Shown here in pieces: positions 25,852-34,806 of a stretch of 64,000 bases of DNA. Position numbers and translations under genes: made by a program. The notes under the pieces are model-generated. The model did not search any database, was not told the origin of the DNA, and saw only the letters and a program-made list of their open reading frames with translations. Numbering within the stretch: the stretch's first letter is position 1; the number at the start of each line of letters is the position of its first letter. Source of the stretch: JAJEFO01 sp009843725 (GTDB taxonomy: Bacteria; Pseudomonadota; Alphaproteobacteria; Rhodobacterales; Rhodobacteraceae); the NCBI GenBank assembly GCA_965243215.1, contig CBDEUJ010000005.1, positions 1,240,001 through 1,304,000 of the forward strand, in the 5' to 3' direction.

Positions 25852-26916
25852 CTACAGGCACCCGGCCAGCGTCTTGGCCATGTTGCGGATCAACTGCAGG
25901 TAGAGTGCCGGCCCCGGTTCGAGATCCGCCCCCAGCGGGTCGATAACGCCGGTACTGGCATCGGTTCCATCAAGGACCGTGGCGACGAGACCCGGGTTGA
26001 ACTGTGGCTCCGCGAGGACGCAATCGATGCCTTCCTCTCGGACCCTGGCCTGGATCTCGGCGATCCGTGCCGGACTCGGATCGGACGCGTCACCAAGCGA
26101 GATCGCACCTGAGGCAGGGAAGTCGAAGGCCGTCTCGAAATACTGGTATGCGTCGTGGAAGACGATGAACTTTCCGCCGCGAACCGGATCGAGGGTCTCG
26201 TTCACCTCCGCGGACAGGGCCTCGATTTCCGCCCTCCCGGCCGCAGCGTTGGCGAAGTAAGCGCCCGCATTGTCCGGGTCTGCCGCCGAAAGCTGCGCAG
26301 CGATCAGGTTCAGCCACGTGCCGGCATTTTCAGGCGAGAGCCAGGCATGTGGATCGTGGTCGCCATCCGCGTGTCCGTGATCGTCATGGGCGTGCTCGTC
26401 ATGATCCTGATCGTGCCCCTCTTCATCGGCATGTGCATGATCCTCGTCATGTGCGTGTTCGTCATGATCCTGGTCATGCCCATCTTCATCGGCATGTGCA
26501 TGATCCTCGTCGTGCGCATGCTCTTCATGCTCCTCGCCTTCATGCGCGTGAGCCTCGAACAGGGCCCCTTCCCGGAAGTCGAGCAGGATCGTGCCGTCGG
26601 CGTCCAGCAATGCGATGACCGTCGCGTTCACTGCCAGGTTCTTCACGGCGTCGGCCATCCATGGTGCCAGGTCCTCGCCGATCCAAAACACGAGATCGGC
26701 GTCTTGAAGCGCGGCCGCCTCGGAGGGGCGCAGGCTGTATTCATGGGGCGAGGCCCCCGGCGGCACGATGAGCGTGGGCGCGCCGACCCCTTCCATCACG
26801 CGTGCCACGAGCGAATGCACCGGCGCGATGTCGACTGCAACGCTTGGCACATCGGCCGCGGCGGTGCCGCCCGCCAGGGCGGCCAAGACCGAGAGAGGAA
26901 GCAGATTTCTGGACAT
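25852..26916 (-). CDS. znuA: Zinc ABC transporter substrate-binding protein ZnuA
   Basis: Periplasmic zinc receptor of 354 residues. After a Sec signal (MSRNLLPLSVLAALAGGTAAA), the first metal histidine is in VDIAPVHSLVARVMEG, the second in HDPHAWLSPENA, the third in VFHDAYQYFE. Between the first and second lies a long His/Asp/Glu-rich loop, typical of ZnuA, here with two 21-residue tandem repeats. The ATG at 26916 is chosen because GGAG lies at suitable spacing; the upstream frame to 27174 overlaps zur. It is divergent from zur, with a palindromic site between them that may be a Zur operator. Confidence 0.95.
   Translation of the reverse strand: MSRNLLPLSVLAALAGGTAAADVPSVAVDIAPVHSLVARVMEGVGAPTLIVPPGASPHEYSLRPSEAAALQDADLVFWIGEDLAPWMADAVKNLAVNATVIALLDADGTILLDFREGALFEAHAHEGEEHEEHAHDEDHAHADEDGHDQDHDEHAHDEDHAHADEEGHDQDHDEHAHDDHGHADGDHDPHAWLSPENAGTWLNLIAAQLSAADPDNAGAYFANAAAGRAEIEALSAEVNETLDPVRGGKFIVFHDAYQYFETAFDFPASGAISLGDASDPSPARIAEIQARVREEGIDCVLAEPQFNPGLVATVLDGTDASTGVIDPLGADLEPGPALYLQLIRNMAKTLAGCL
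26398..26523 (-). repeat. Two 63-bp tandem repeats in znuA
   Basis: Two consecutive 63-bp units (26398-26460 and 26461-26523) differ at only a few positions. Each encodes 21 residues rich in His, Asp and Glu (EHAHDEDHAHADEDGHDQDH plus D); the two units differ only by a D/E exchange. The repeat lies within the metal-binding loop of ZnuA. Confidence 0.85.
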
Positions 26917-26933
26917 CGGGTTCTCCATGTGAT

Positions 26934-26944
26934 AATGTAACATT
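26934..26944. promoter_or_regulatory. Candidate Zur operator between znuA and zur
   Basis: Inverted repeat AATGT-A-ACATT in the AT-rich 56-base divergent gap. A second, looser AT-rich element (ATATGAAATAACAT) abuts the zur start. Zur boxes of alphaproteobacteria are AT-rich palindromes of this general form, and the position between znuA and zur fits. The exact consensus was not tested. Confidence 0.45.
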
Positions 26945-26972
26945 GGAAACGACATACCTGATATGAAATAAC

Positions 26973-27491
26973 ATGACAAGATACACGCGGCCCGCACCCG
27001 CCAAAGGCCCCGCCTTGGTGGGGTTTCAGAAGCATGACCACGACGCCTGCGTCGACGGGGCGTTGTCTGCCGCCGAGGCGCTCTGTGCGGAAAGGGGTCT
27101 GCGCCTGACGCCCGTGCGTCGGAAGGTGCTTGAACTGCTGCTTCAGGAACACCGGGCGCTTGGGGCCTACGCAATCCTCGACATGCTGCGCGAGGCGGGA
27201 TTCGGATCGCAGCCGCCGGTCGCCTATCGCGCCCTTGAATTCCTTGCCGAGCATGGATTCGTGCACAGGATCGAGCGCCTGAACGCGTACGTTGCCTGCG
27301 TGCATCCGGAGAAGGCCCATTCGCCCGCCTTCATGGTATGCCGGCTCTGCGAGGCCGTGGCCGAGACGCATTCGCCCCCTGCAAGAGGTGCGCTTGGCGC
27401 CGCGGCGCGCGCGGCCGGGTTTCAGATTGAGAGAACCGTCATTGAGGCCGAGGGGGTCTGCCCGGCATGCGCGGACCAGGCCGCGTCATGA
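26973..27491 (+). CDS. zur: Zinc uptake regulator Zur (Fur family)
   Basis: Zn-sensing repressor of 172 residues. An N-terminal winged helix (GLRLTPVRRKVLELLLQEHRALGAYAILDML) and YRALEFLAEHGFVHRIERLNAYVAC identify the Fur/Zur fold. Zinc ligands are visible in HPEKAHSPAFMVCRLC and in the C-terminal CPAC, which form the structural CxxC sites. No ribosome-binding site is seen before the ATG at 26973, so the real start could be further in (TTG near 27015). It overlaps znuC by four bases (ATGA). Confidence 0.92.
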   Translation: MTRYTRPAPAKGPALVGFQKHDHDACVDGALSAAEALCAERGLRLTPVRRKVLELLLQEHRALGAYAILDMLREAGFGSQPPVAYRALEFLAEHGFVHRIERLNAYVACVHPEKAHSPAFMVCRLCEAVAETHSPPARGALGAAARAAGFQIERTVIEAEGVCPACADQAAS

Positions 27492-28231
27492 ACCTGATCG
27501 ACGTCGAGGACCTGAGCGTCCGCTACGGCGCCAACACGGTGTTGCGCAATGTCGGCCTGACAGTGGAACCTGGCGAGATCGTCACCATTGTCGGTCCGAA
27601 CGGATCAGGCAAGACAAGCCTCTTCAGGGCCATAATTGGCGCGACCAAGCCAGCCGCAGGACGGGTCACGCTCCAGCCAGGCATCAGAATCGGGTATGTG
27701 CCGCAACGGCTGCACGTCGACCCGACACTTCCGATCACCGTGGAGCGTTTCATGCGCCTAGGCGGTCGTGTGCGCCGCCAGGACTGCGCAACGGCGCTGG
27801 ATGCAGCCGGTGTCCCGGACCTGTTGAAACGGCAGATGTCACAACTGTCGAGCGGCCAGTTTCAGCGCGTGCTGCTGGCGCGCGCCTTGATCGCTCGGCC
27901 CGAGATCCTGCTTCTGGACGAAGCGACCCAAGGTCTGGATCAGCCCGGATCCGCCGCATTCTACCGACAGGTCGAAACGGTTCGCGCCGCAACTGGCTGC
28001 GCCGTGTTGATGATCAGCCACGAGTTGCATGTCGTCATGAGTGCGTCAGACCGGGTGGTTTGCCTCAACGGCCACGTTTGCTGCGAAGGAACGCCGGCAG
28101 TCGTGGCCTCCGCTCCGGAGTACCGGGCGCTGTTCGGAACCGGCACGGGAGGGGCATTGGCGCTCTATCGGCACGACCACGATCACGACCACAGCCACGA
28201 TCACATGCATGGCCACGAGGCGGCGGAATGA
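27488..28231 (+). CDS. znuC: Zinc ABC transporter ATPase ZnuC with His-rich tail
   Basis: ATPase of zinc uptake, 247 residues. Walker A is GPNGSGKTS near residue 37, the signature is LSSGQFQRVLLARAL, Walker B LLLDEATQGLD, and the switch histidine is in ISHELHVV. The last 20 residues are almost all His and Asp (RHDHDHDHSHDHMHGHE), an uncommon tail for an ATPase of this family in general but consistent with metal handling. The ATG overlaps the zur stop, so the proteins are coupled; the znuB start in turn overlaps the znuC stop. Confidence 0.94.
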   Translation: MNLIDVEDLSVRYGANTVLRNVGLTVEPGEIVTIVGPNGSGKTSLFRAIIGATKPAAGRVTLQPGIRIGYVPQRLHVDPTLPITVERFMRLGGRVRRQDCATALDAAGVPDLLKRQMSQLSSGQFQRVLLARALIARPEILLLDEATQGLDQPGSAAFYRQVETVRAATGCAVLMISHELHVVMSASDRVVCLNGHVCCEGTPAVVASAPEYRALFGTGTGGALALYRHDHDHDHSHDHMHGHEAAE

Positions 28232-29028
28232 TGTTCGACGACTTCATGGTCCGGGCGACGCTTGCCGGAGTCGGGGTGGCGTTTGCAGCGGCCCCGCTCG
28301 GCTGCTTCGTTGTCTGGCGGCGAATGGCGTATTTCGGCGATGCCACGGCTCATGCGGCGATGCTCGGCGTCGCGCTGTCATTGGCAATGCAGATGTCTGT
28401 TTTTGTCGGCGCGGCGATGGTGGCGCTTGGCATGGCTGTAACCGTGAACTTGTTGACGGGACGCGGCTATGCGATCGACACGGTCCTGGGCGTGCTGGCC
28501 CATTCCGCACTCGCCTTCGGGCTGGTCGCGGTCTCCTTTCTGTCCGGCATCCGGATCGACCTGATGGCCTATCTCTTTGGCGACATCCTGGCCGTGTCAC
28601 GGGGCGACCTTTTGGTCATTTGGGGCGGGGCTGCACTCGTGGTCGGCCTGATCGCATCGCGCTGGTCGGCGCTGCTGACCGCCACCTTGAACGAGGAGCT
28701 TGCCTATGCCAGCGGACTTGATCCGAGGCGGGAACAGCTGATCCTGACCCTGTCGCTGGCAATCACCGTGGCCGTCGCGATCAAGGTTGTGGGCGTGCTG
28801 CTGATCGCCGCCATGCTGATCATTCCCGCCGCCGCTGCCCGCAGCCTAGCCCGGACGCCCGAAGCCATGGCAATGATCGCCGCCGCCATCGGCAGTGTCG
28901 CCGCGGTGGCCGGCCTGCGCGCGGCCTACGTCCTTGACGCCCCGGCTGGCCCGTCAATTGTCTGCGTGGCCGCCTTGCTGTTTGCCGGTCTCGGCCTGTT
29001 GAACTGGTGCAAAGGGCGCGGCGCGTAG
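28228..29028 (+). CDS. znuB: Zinc ABC transporter permease ZnuB
   Basis: Inner-membrane permease of 266 residues in the ABC-3 family, with about eight hydrophobic segments. The family motifs WRRMAYFGDATAHAAMLGVAL near the start and NEELAYASGLDPRR in the ATPase-contact loop are present. Coupled to znuC by ATGATG overlap. It closes the zur-znuC-znuB operon. Confidence 0.95.
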   Translation: MMFDDFMVRATLAGVGVAFAAAPLGCFVVWRRMAYFGDATAHAAMLGVALSLAMQMSVFVGAAMVALGMAVTVNLLTGRGYAIDTVLGVLAHSALAFGLVAVSFLSGIRIDLMAYLFGDILAVSRGDLLVIWGGAALVVGLIASRWSALLTATLNEELAYASGLDPRREQLILTLSLAITVAVAIKVVGVLLIAAMLIIPAAAARSLARTPEAMAMIAAAIGSVAAVAGLRAAYVLDAPAGPSIVCVAALLFAGLGLLNWCKGRGA

Positions 29029-29138
29029 ACGCACGACAAGCACGTCCTCGCGAACCGGGCAACCCCATCCGCCCGGTCGGTTGTTCGTGATCGTGACGAG
29101 CGGCAATCCGGCCTGGCAGGCAACAGCAACGGTCGGCG

Positions 29139-30959
29139 TCAGGGTTCCATCGCCTCGAGGTCGTCGATGAAGCCGGAAATCATCTCGAGACCCTTGTTCC
29201 AGAATGCCGGATCTCCGGCATCAAGGCCGAAGGGCGCAAGAAGCTCCTTGTGGTGCCTTGAACCTCCCGCCTTCAACATTTCGAAGTACTTTTCCTGAAA
29301 CGCCGGATCGCCTTCCTCATGGACCGCATAGAGCGCGTTGACCAATCCGTCGCCGAACGCGTAGGCATAGACGTAGAAGGGCGAATGCACGAAATGCGGG
29401 ACATAGGTCCAGAACGTCTCGTAGCCCTCCATGAACGAGAAGGCAGGTCCAAGGCTCTCTTCCTGAACGCTCATCCAGAGGTCGCCAAGATCGCCGGGCG
29501 TCAACTCACCCCCATGGCGCGCTTCATGCAGCTTGCACTCGAAATCGTAGAACGCGATCTGCCGGACGACCGTGTTGATCATGTCCTCGACCTTGCCCGC
29601 CAGCAGCACTTTCCTTTCGTCGGCCGAAGGCGCCTCGGACAGGAGCCGCCGGAACGTGAGCATCTCACCGAACACGCTCGCCGTCTCGGCAAGCGTCAGC
29701 GGAGTCGAGGACAGGAGCTGTCCCTGCCCAGCCGCCAGGCGCTGGTGCACTCCGTGACCCAGTTCATGTGCGAGCGTCATGACGTCGCGCGGCTTTCCAA
29801 GGTAGTTCAGCATCACGTAAGGGTGCACGTCGGCCACGGTCGGATGGGCGAACGCGCCAGGCGCCTTTCCCGGCCTGACAGGCGCGTCAATCCAGCCGTT
29901 CCCGAAAAACGGCTCCGCAAGCCTGGCCATCTCCGGATCAAAGTCGCCGTAGGCCGCAAGTACCGTGTCACGCGCATCCTCCCAAGTGACGGTTCGGTCC
30001 GACTCCATGGGCAGCGGCGCATTCCGGTCCCAGACCTCAAGTGCATCGAGTCCCATCCAGCGTGACTTGAGCTTGTAGTAACGGTGGCTGAGCCTCGGAT
30101 ATGCCGCCACGACGGCGTCCCGCAGCGCATTGACGACTTCGGGCTCCACGTCGTTGGACAGATGCCGGCTCGTCTGCGGCGTCGGCATCTTGCGCCAGCG
30201 ATCCTCGATCTCCTTTTCCTTGGCGAGCGTGTTGTGTACTCGGGCAAAGAGCTTGACGTTCGCGCCGAAGACCCGCGCGAGTTCCCGTGCGGCGGCTTCG
30301 CGAAGGTCGCGGTCCTTGTCCGTCAGATGGTCCAGGGTCGCTTCAAGGTTCTTTTCTTCGCCGTTCACGCTGAACGAGAGCCCCGCGACGGTCTCGTCGA
30401 AGAGCCTGTTCCAGGCCGTCGCGCCCACCGTCGACTGGTCGTGCAGGAACTTCTCCAGTTCGTCGGAAAGCTGGTACGGGCGCATGGCACGCATCCGGTC
30501 GAAAACGGGCTTGTAGCGGGCAAGATCCCCGTCCCTGGCGAACCAGTCCGCGAGGATGTCGTCGTCAATCCGGTTGATCTCGAGCGAGAGGAAGACGAGC
30601 GAAGTCGTGGCAACCGTGATCCTGTCCTGCGCGTCGGACAGGAACTTGGCGCGGTCAGCGTCAGTGGTGTTCTGGTAGTATCTCAACCCGGCGAAGGACA
30701 TGATCCGGCCAGCTGTCAGGTCGATCTTCTCGTAGCTCAGGATGCAGTTGCGCATGGCCGCTGCGTCAAGGTCCTGAAGCTTGCCCTCGTAATCGGCAGC
30801 GAAATCGGCGCAGCTCGCCTCCAGGCGTTCCATGTCCCTTGCGAATTCGGGCGCTTCCGGCCCGGAATACAGATCTGAAAGATCCCATTCCGGCAGGTCG
30901 CCGAGCGAGGTGGATGCGTCCGAGTCCGGCGCGGCCGAAGGCTTGGAGTTCATTTCCAT
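29139..30959 (-). CDS. pepF: Oligoendopeptidase F (M3 family)
   Basis: Cytoplasmic zinc peptidase of 606 residues that cuts short peptides. The HELGH zinc motif occurs in DVMTLAHELGHGVHQRL near residue 398, and the third ligand region (FGEMLTFRRLLSE) follows. The N-terminal alpha-helical domain (ASCADFAADYEGKLQDLD...) is typical of PepF. It faces znuB tail to tail. Peptide importers upstream make a role in peptide use plausible, but no operon link exists. Confidence 0.95.
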   Translation of the reverse strand: MEMNSKPSAAPDSDASTSLGDLPEWDLSDLYSGPEAPEFARDMERLEASCADFAADYEGKLQDLDAAAMRNCILSYEKIDLTAGRIMSFAGLRYYQNTTDADRAKFLSDAQDRITVATTSLVFLSLEINRIDDDILADWFARDGDLARYKPVFDRMRAMRPYQLSDELEKFLHDQSTVGATAWNRLFDETVAGLSFSVNGEEKNLEATLDHLTDKDRDLREAAARELARVFGANVKLFARVHNTLAKEKEIEDRWRKMPTPQTSRHLSNDVEPEVVNALRDAVVAAYPRLSHRYYKLKSRWMGLDALEVWDRNAPLPMESDRTVTWEDARDTVLAAYGDFDPEMARLAEPFFGNGWIDAPVRPGKAPGAFAHPTVADVHPYVMLNYLGKPRDVMTLAHELGHGVHQRLAAGQGQLLSSTPLTLAETASVFGEMLTFRRLLSEAPSADERKVLLAGKVEDMINTVVRQIAFYDFECKLHEARHGGELTPGDLGDLWMSVQEESLGPAFSFMEGYETFWTYVPHFVHSPFYVYAYAFGDGLVNALYAVHEEGDPAFQEKYFEMLKAGGSRHHKELLAPFGLDAGDPAFWNKGLEMISGFIDDLEAMEP

Positions 30960-31400
30960 GAGATGGTGGTCCTTTCCGGTTTGCCAACGACCTAGCGACG
31001 CAATGCGAGCAATTCAAGAAAGGCGGCGATCCGGGCGGTGGAGCCGTTCAACTGCGGGCAAGAGGAAGCTGCGGCATGCTGCCTTCGCTTCGGGAGCAAC
31101 CTCGAACGGATGCGATGCGGCCGGTGCCGGGACCAGGACGTCCGGGTCGGTTCCGGCGTGGTGAAACGCCGCGGCCGATCAGGTTCCGCCCCAAGCGGCG
31201 CTGTACCCGGAGAGAGAAGCCAGCGCCATGCGCCCGCCCGGGAGCCGGATCATGGCCTCCGGCACGGACTTCCTCGACCAGCCGGCGAGGAAGGCTGCCG
31301 TCGCCTGAAAGCCACGCTGATTCCTGGTCGGAATGTCATGTTGCGAAACACGGCGCCGCGCTGGAATTTCCTGGACGCCCCGAAATCCGTTCCACTCAGT
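30960..31400. other. Gene-poor region between pepF and the catabolic operon
   Basis: No recognisable coding sequence in 441 bases. The plus-strand frames present here are arginine-rich and match no known family. It should contain the pepF promoter and the end of the catabolic operon. Confidence 0.5.
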
Positions 31401-32573
31401 TCACGACAATCCGCTTCGAGAGGCTTCAGCCATTGGACCTGAGTCCTGTCCATCCGCGAATGTCGCAAGAAGATCAGGAACCGGCGGCACGACCAGGCCA
31501 GGTCCGGACGGCAGGTCCACGCGGCCGTTCCGGACGGTGATGACGTCGCCGCAGAGATCGGTTCGAAGGGCATTCTCGTTAACGTCAACTTCGCAAGATG
31601 AGGTCTCGGCAAGGACCGCAGTGATCGAGAGAGCCGCGACCTGACCGACGGCGGTGCCCATGAAATGCGGCCAGAGGCACGCACCTTGAGGCATCACACG
31701 CGCCAGGTCCAAAGCGCCTGTCACGCCACCCCATTTTGCAACGTCCGGCTGCAAGATCCTTAGCCCGACATTCGCCATCGCGCAGAAGCTCTCGATCCCG
31801 TAGACGTTCTCGCCGCCCGCCAGAAGGATGTCCGTGGACGAGGCAAGCTCTTCCCAGTCAGCCAGTGGCGCGTTCGCCGGCAGCGGCTCTTCCGCGAAAT
31901 AGGGCGAGAGGTCCTCCAAATTGCCAAGCTGGTTCCTAGCCGTCTCAAGTGTCCACGACTGGTTGCTGTCAACCATGATGCGCGATCCGTTCGGACACAA
32001 TCTCGCGGCCCGTTCCACAATTTCGCGGTTGCCGTGTTCGTCAAATCCTATCTTCAGCTTGAAATGGGTTTGCCCGAGTGACGCGTGATGCGGGATCAGG
32101 CGCTCAAGATCTTCCGCGTTGATCGAGGTCGCGTAGGACTGAGCGGAGACCTCGGAAAGTCCCATGAACTCGGCAAAGGATCGACCCGCCTTGCGCAACG
32201 CGAGATCCCAGAGGGCTGTATCGATGCCGGCAAGTATGTGCGAGAAGACCTCGAGCTGTCCGACATGAAGAAAGTAGGTCGACAGCTGATCGCAAAGAAG
32301 TGCGCCTATCTCCCGGGGCTCGACAAACCGTGCGCCACGCAGGTGCGGCGCCACGACGTCCTCGATGATGTGCGCCTTGTGCAGATTGGCGCGTGGCGGG
32401 AAATTTGCCCAGACCTCGCCCCAGCCAAGGCAGCCGTCGACATCCCTGATCCGGACCAGCAAAGCGGGTCGCGTGGGCATCAAGCCGAGCGCCATCTTTG
32501 GCGACACGCCGCCACTTGCCCTGATCGGGAAGACGTCGATGCTCGCCAGGGTTATGTCGTGCCGGAACGTCAA
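31401..32573 (-). CDS. Mandelate racemase/muconate lactonizing enzyme-type protein
   Basis: Enolase-superfamily enzyme of 390 residues that abstracts a proton alpha to a carboxylate; members are mostly sugar-acid dehydratases or racemases. The barrel shows the base lysine pair in HFKLKIG (K172, K174), metal ligands D202 (VDSNQ), E229 (AEEPL) and E255 (AGGEN), and the second base as the D277/H303 pair (QPDVAKWGG, WPHFMG). This K-x-K plus Asp-His arrangement defines the mandelate-racemase subgroup. The substrate cannot be read from sequence. It is the last gene of the catabolic operon, four bases after the aldehyde dehydrogenase remnant. Confidence 0.87.
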   Translation of the reverse strand: MTFRHDITLASIDVFPIRASGGVSPKMALGLMPTRPALLVRIRDVDGCLGWGEVWANFPPRANLHKAHIIEDVVAPHLRGARFVEPREIGALLCDQLSTYFLHVGQLEVFSHILAGIDTALWDLALRKAGRSFAEFMGLSEVSAQSYATSINAEDLERLIPHHASLGQTHFKLKIGFDEHGNREIVERAARLCPNGSRIMVDSNQSWTLETARNQLGNLEDLSPYFAEEPLPANAPLADWEELASSTDILLAGGENVYGIESFCAMANVGLRILQPDVAKWGGVTGALDLARVMPQGACLWPHFMGTAVGQVAALSITAVLAETSSCEVDVNENALRTDLCGDVITVRNGRVDLPSGPGLVVPPVPDLLATFADGQDSGPMAEASRSGLS

Positions 32574-32576
32574 GGC

Positions 32577-33551
32577 CTACCACGCCACGCAGGCCGAATG
32601 CTCGGAAGTGCAGGAATTCACTGCCGTCGGTCCGGCCGAACGGGCCCCGACACCGGAATTCCTGATCCCGCCGAAGGGCATGTTGTTGTCCGGCACCGTG
32701 CCGTGGTTGACGTGGATCATGCCGTTCTGGCCCTCGGCAAGGAAGCGCCGGATCAGGTCGTTGCGGTTGGAGAAGAGCGCGGACGACAGGCCAGACTCGG
32801 TGCCGACCGGCATTTCCATCGCCTGATCTAAGGTGTCGCATTCCAGAGCGGACAGGACAGGAGCGAAGATCTCTTCCTGGCCCGCGGTTGACTCGTGCTG
32901 CACGTCGCCAAGGATGGTCGGGCGATGGCAGTGGCCGTCGTCGGGCCGATTTGGCGCGAACCCGCCGGCCAAGGGCTTTGCGCCCTCGCTGACGGCTCGT
33001 TCGGTCGTGGCACAAGCCTCCGTCCGGTGCGGAGGGTTCCAGAGCGGGCCGAGGTCTCGGTCGGTCTCAAGCCCAGGTCCCAATCTCATTGCGTTCGCAC
33101 TTGCCGTCAGGATCTCCGTGGTCTTGGCGGCCAGATCCTCGTGAACGAGAACGCGGCTGATCGCCGTGCAGCGCTGGCCAAGGGTCATGGATGCCGCGCC
33201 GAGGATCTGGGCGGCCGCGCCTTCCAGGTCGTCGGTGTCGTTCAGGATGGCGCCGTTCTTTCCGCCCAGTTCCAATTGTGCCGGGACGAGATTCTTCGCC
33301 GCAGCGGCATGAGCCAGCCTGCCGGTCGGCACCGACCTCGTGAAGCTGACACCATGCACCTCGCCCCTTGGGACGACCTCGCTCGCTGCAAGGCACGAGA
33401 CCATGGCCACCTGAACGAGGTTGTCAGGGGAAGACTCCCTGGAGACTTCGGCGAGGAGAGAACGGGCCGCCGGAGTGAATTGGGAGGATTTCATCACGAC
33501 GGCGTTCCCGAACGTCGGCGCCGGGCATAGGGATCCTCGCCGAATCCGCAT
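32577..33551 (-). pseudogene. N-terminally truncated aldehyde dehydrogenase
   Basis: The ORF of 324 residues begins in the middle of the NAD-binding domain (PAPTFGNAVVMKSSQFTPAA), so about 150 N-terminal residues are missing. The catalytic glutamate (LELGGKN) and cysteine (GQRCTAISR) survive. The conserved SFTGS turn is altered to SFTRS, and the segment around it is divergent. The 3' end (GGIRNSGVGARSAG) nearly reaches the normal C-terminus. It abuts the transketolase C-terminal gene, 20 bases away, where the deletion must have occurred. It is unlikely to be active, although the frame is intact. Confidence 0.75.
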
Positions 33552-33570
33552 TCGTACCCGCAGGCCACGC

Positions 33571-34554
33571 TTATCCCTTCCGTTTCACGACATCGCGGGC
33601 CGCTTCCGCGATGGCCGGCGCGTCGAGCCCGAACTTGCTCATCAGGTACGGCGACGTGCCGCCTTCACAGAAGCGATCGCGGACGCCGACGCGCCGGAAG
33701 GGCAAACCGATCCCGGCGTCGGCCAGCACTTCGGCCACGGCCGAGCCAAGACCGCCGATGATGCTGTGGTTTTCCGCCGTGACGACGGCGCCCGAGGTTT
33801 CTGCGCGTTCAACGATCAGCGCTTTGTCAATCGGCTTGAGCGAGGCCATGTCGACAACGCCCGCCTCGATTCCTTCACATGAGAGAGCGTCCGCCGCACC
33901 TAGCGCCTCTGACACGCAGAGCCCCGCCGAAATGATCGTGAGGTCACCGCCCTCGCGACGGATGACGCCCTTGCCGATCTCCAGCGACTGCGGCTCGAAG
34001 GGCGGCGGGATCGTCTCTGGCCGTTTCATCCGCAGATAGGCCGGCCCGTCCCAATCCAGCGCCAACTTGACCATGGCGGCGTGATATTCCGGCCCGGAAG
34101 GCTCGAAAACCGCCATGTTGGGCACCGCGCGAAGGATCGCCACGTCCTCGATGGCCTGGTGCGAAACGCCCAGGAGCGTGGCCACCCCGGGCAGGAACCC
34201 GACGATCTTCACGGGCAGGTTCGGATAGGCCGCCTGCATCGTGATCTGGTCGAGCACGCGCTTGGTGATGAAGGCGCAGAACGAATGGCAAAAGGGGATT
34301 TCGCCCGAGCGTGCCATGCCCCCGGCCATGCCGATCATGTTTGCCTCGGCGATACCAACATTGTGGAACCGCTCGGGCAGCTCGTCGCGAAACCGGTCGG
34401 TTTCTGTCGGCGGCACGAGGTCGGCGCAAAGGGCGACAATTCGCCCATCGGTCCTGGCGGCCTCGATCAGCGCGTCGCCGTAGGATCGAGGCAAGGGCTT
34501 GAAGGACCGGTTGATGAAATCCGCAGCTTCGAGCTTGGTCAGGGTCTCGGCCAT
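33571..34554 (-). CDS. Transketolase C-terminal subunit
   Basis: Pyrimidine-binding and C-terminal domains of a split transketolase, 327 residues. Catalytic glutamate in VGIAEANMIGMAGGMA, followed by PFCHSFCAFITKRVLDQI and the transketolase C-terminal domain (GDLTIISAGLCVSEALGAADAL). On its own it binds only half of thiamine diphosphate, so it needs the N-terminal subunit. That partner is encoded five genes upstream at 37769-38596. The split form occurs in several carbohydrate and sugar-acid pathways, so the natural substrate may not be a pentose phosphate. No kinase or aldolase is visible nearby. Confidence 0.88.
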   Translation of the reverse strand: MAETLTKLEAADFINRSFKPLPRSYGDALIEAARTDGRIVALCADLVPPTETDRFRDELPERFHNVGIAEANMIGMAGGMARSGEIPFCHSFCAFITKRVLDQITMQAAYPNLPVKIVGFLPGVATLLGVSHQAIEDVAILRAVPNMAVFEPSGPEYHAAMVKLALDWDGPAYLRMKRPETIPPPFEPQSLEIGKGVIRREGGDLTIISAGLCVSEALGAADALSCEGIEAGVVDMASLKPIDKALIVERAETSGAVVTAENHSIIGGLGSAVAEVLADAGIGLPFRRVGVRDRFCEGGTSPYLMSKFGLDAPAIAEAARDVVKRKG

Positions 34555-34560
34555 GACAGT

Positions 34561-34803
34561 TCATTCGCCCTTTTCGATTCTGCAGACGTTGTCACCTACC
34601 GGGACATCGTCCCCTTCGTCCGCGAGGTGTTCCAGCATCGTGCCGCTGCAAGGCGCCTCGTATTCATTCGTGACCTTCTCGGTTTCGACTTCGTAGAGAA
34701 TGTCGCCTTCCTTGAAGCTTTCGCCCGGATGGACCTTCCACGCGACAAGGGTGCCTTCCTCCATGTTCATGCCGATCCGCGGCATTTTCAGTGCGACTTT
34801 CAT
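34561..34803 (-). CDS. Free-standing lipoyl-domain protein
   Basis: A single biotin/lipoyl attachment domain of 80 residues. The modification site is the lysine in VETEKVTNEYEAP, a lipoyl-type context (ETEKV) rather than the biotin-type MKM. It lacks the E1-binding and acyltransferase domains of an E2. Its neighbours are E1 alpha and beta, so it could carry an acyl or aldehyde group generated by them. A complete E2 or E3 is not present in the window. Three bases separate it from E1 beta. Confidence 0.85.
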   Translation of the reverse strand: MKVALKMPRIGMNMEEGTLVAWKVHPGESFKEGDILYEVETEKVTNEYEAPCSGTMLEHLADEGDDVPVGDNVCRIEKGE

Positions 34804-34806
34804 TGC

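Noticed and set aside
26341..26530. Repetitive DNA that might be taken for a CRISPR array
   Set aside because: The 63-bp units are directly adjacent with no spacers and encode the His-rich loop of ZnuA.
26310..26618. Small plus- and minus-strand ORFs of His/Met-rich repeats
   Set aside because: Out-of-frame readings of the ZnuA repeat.
31038..31442. Plus-strand ORF of 134 residues in the pepF gap
   Set aside because: Arg/Gly/Pro-rich, no ribosome-binding site, overlaps the end of a real gene.
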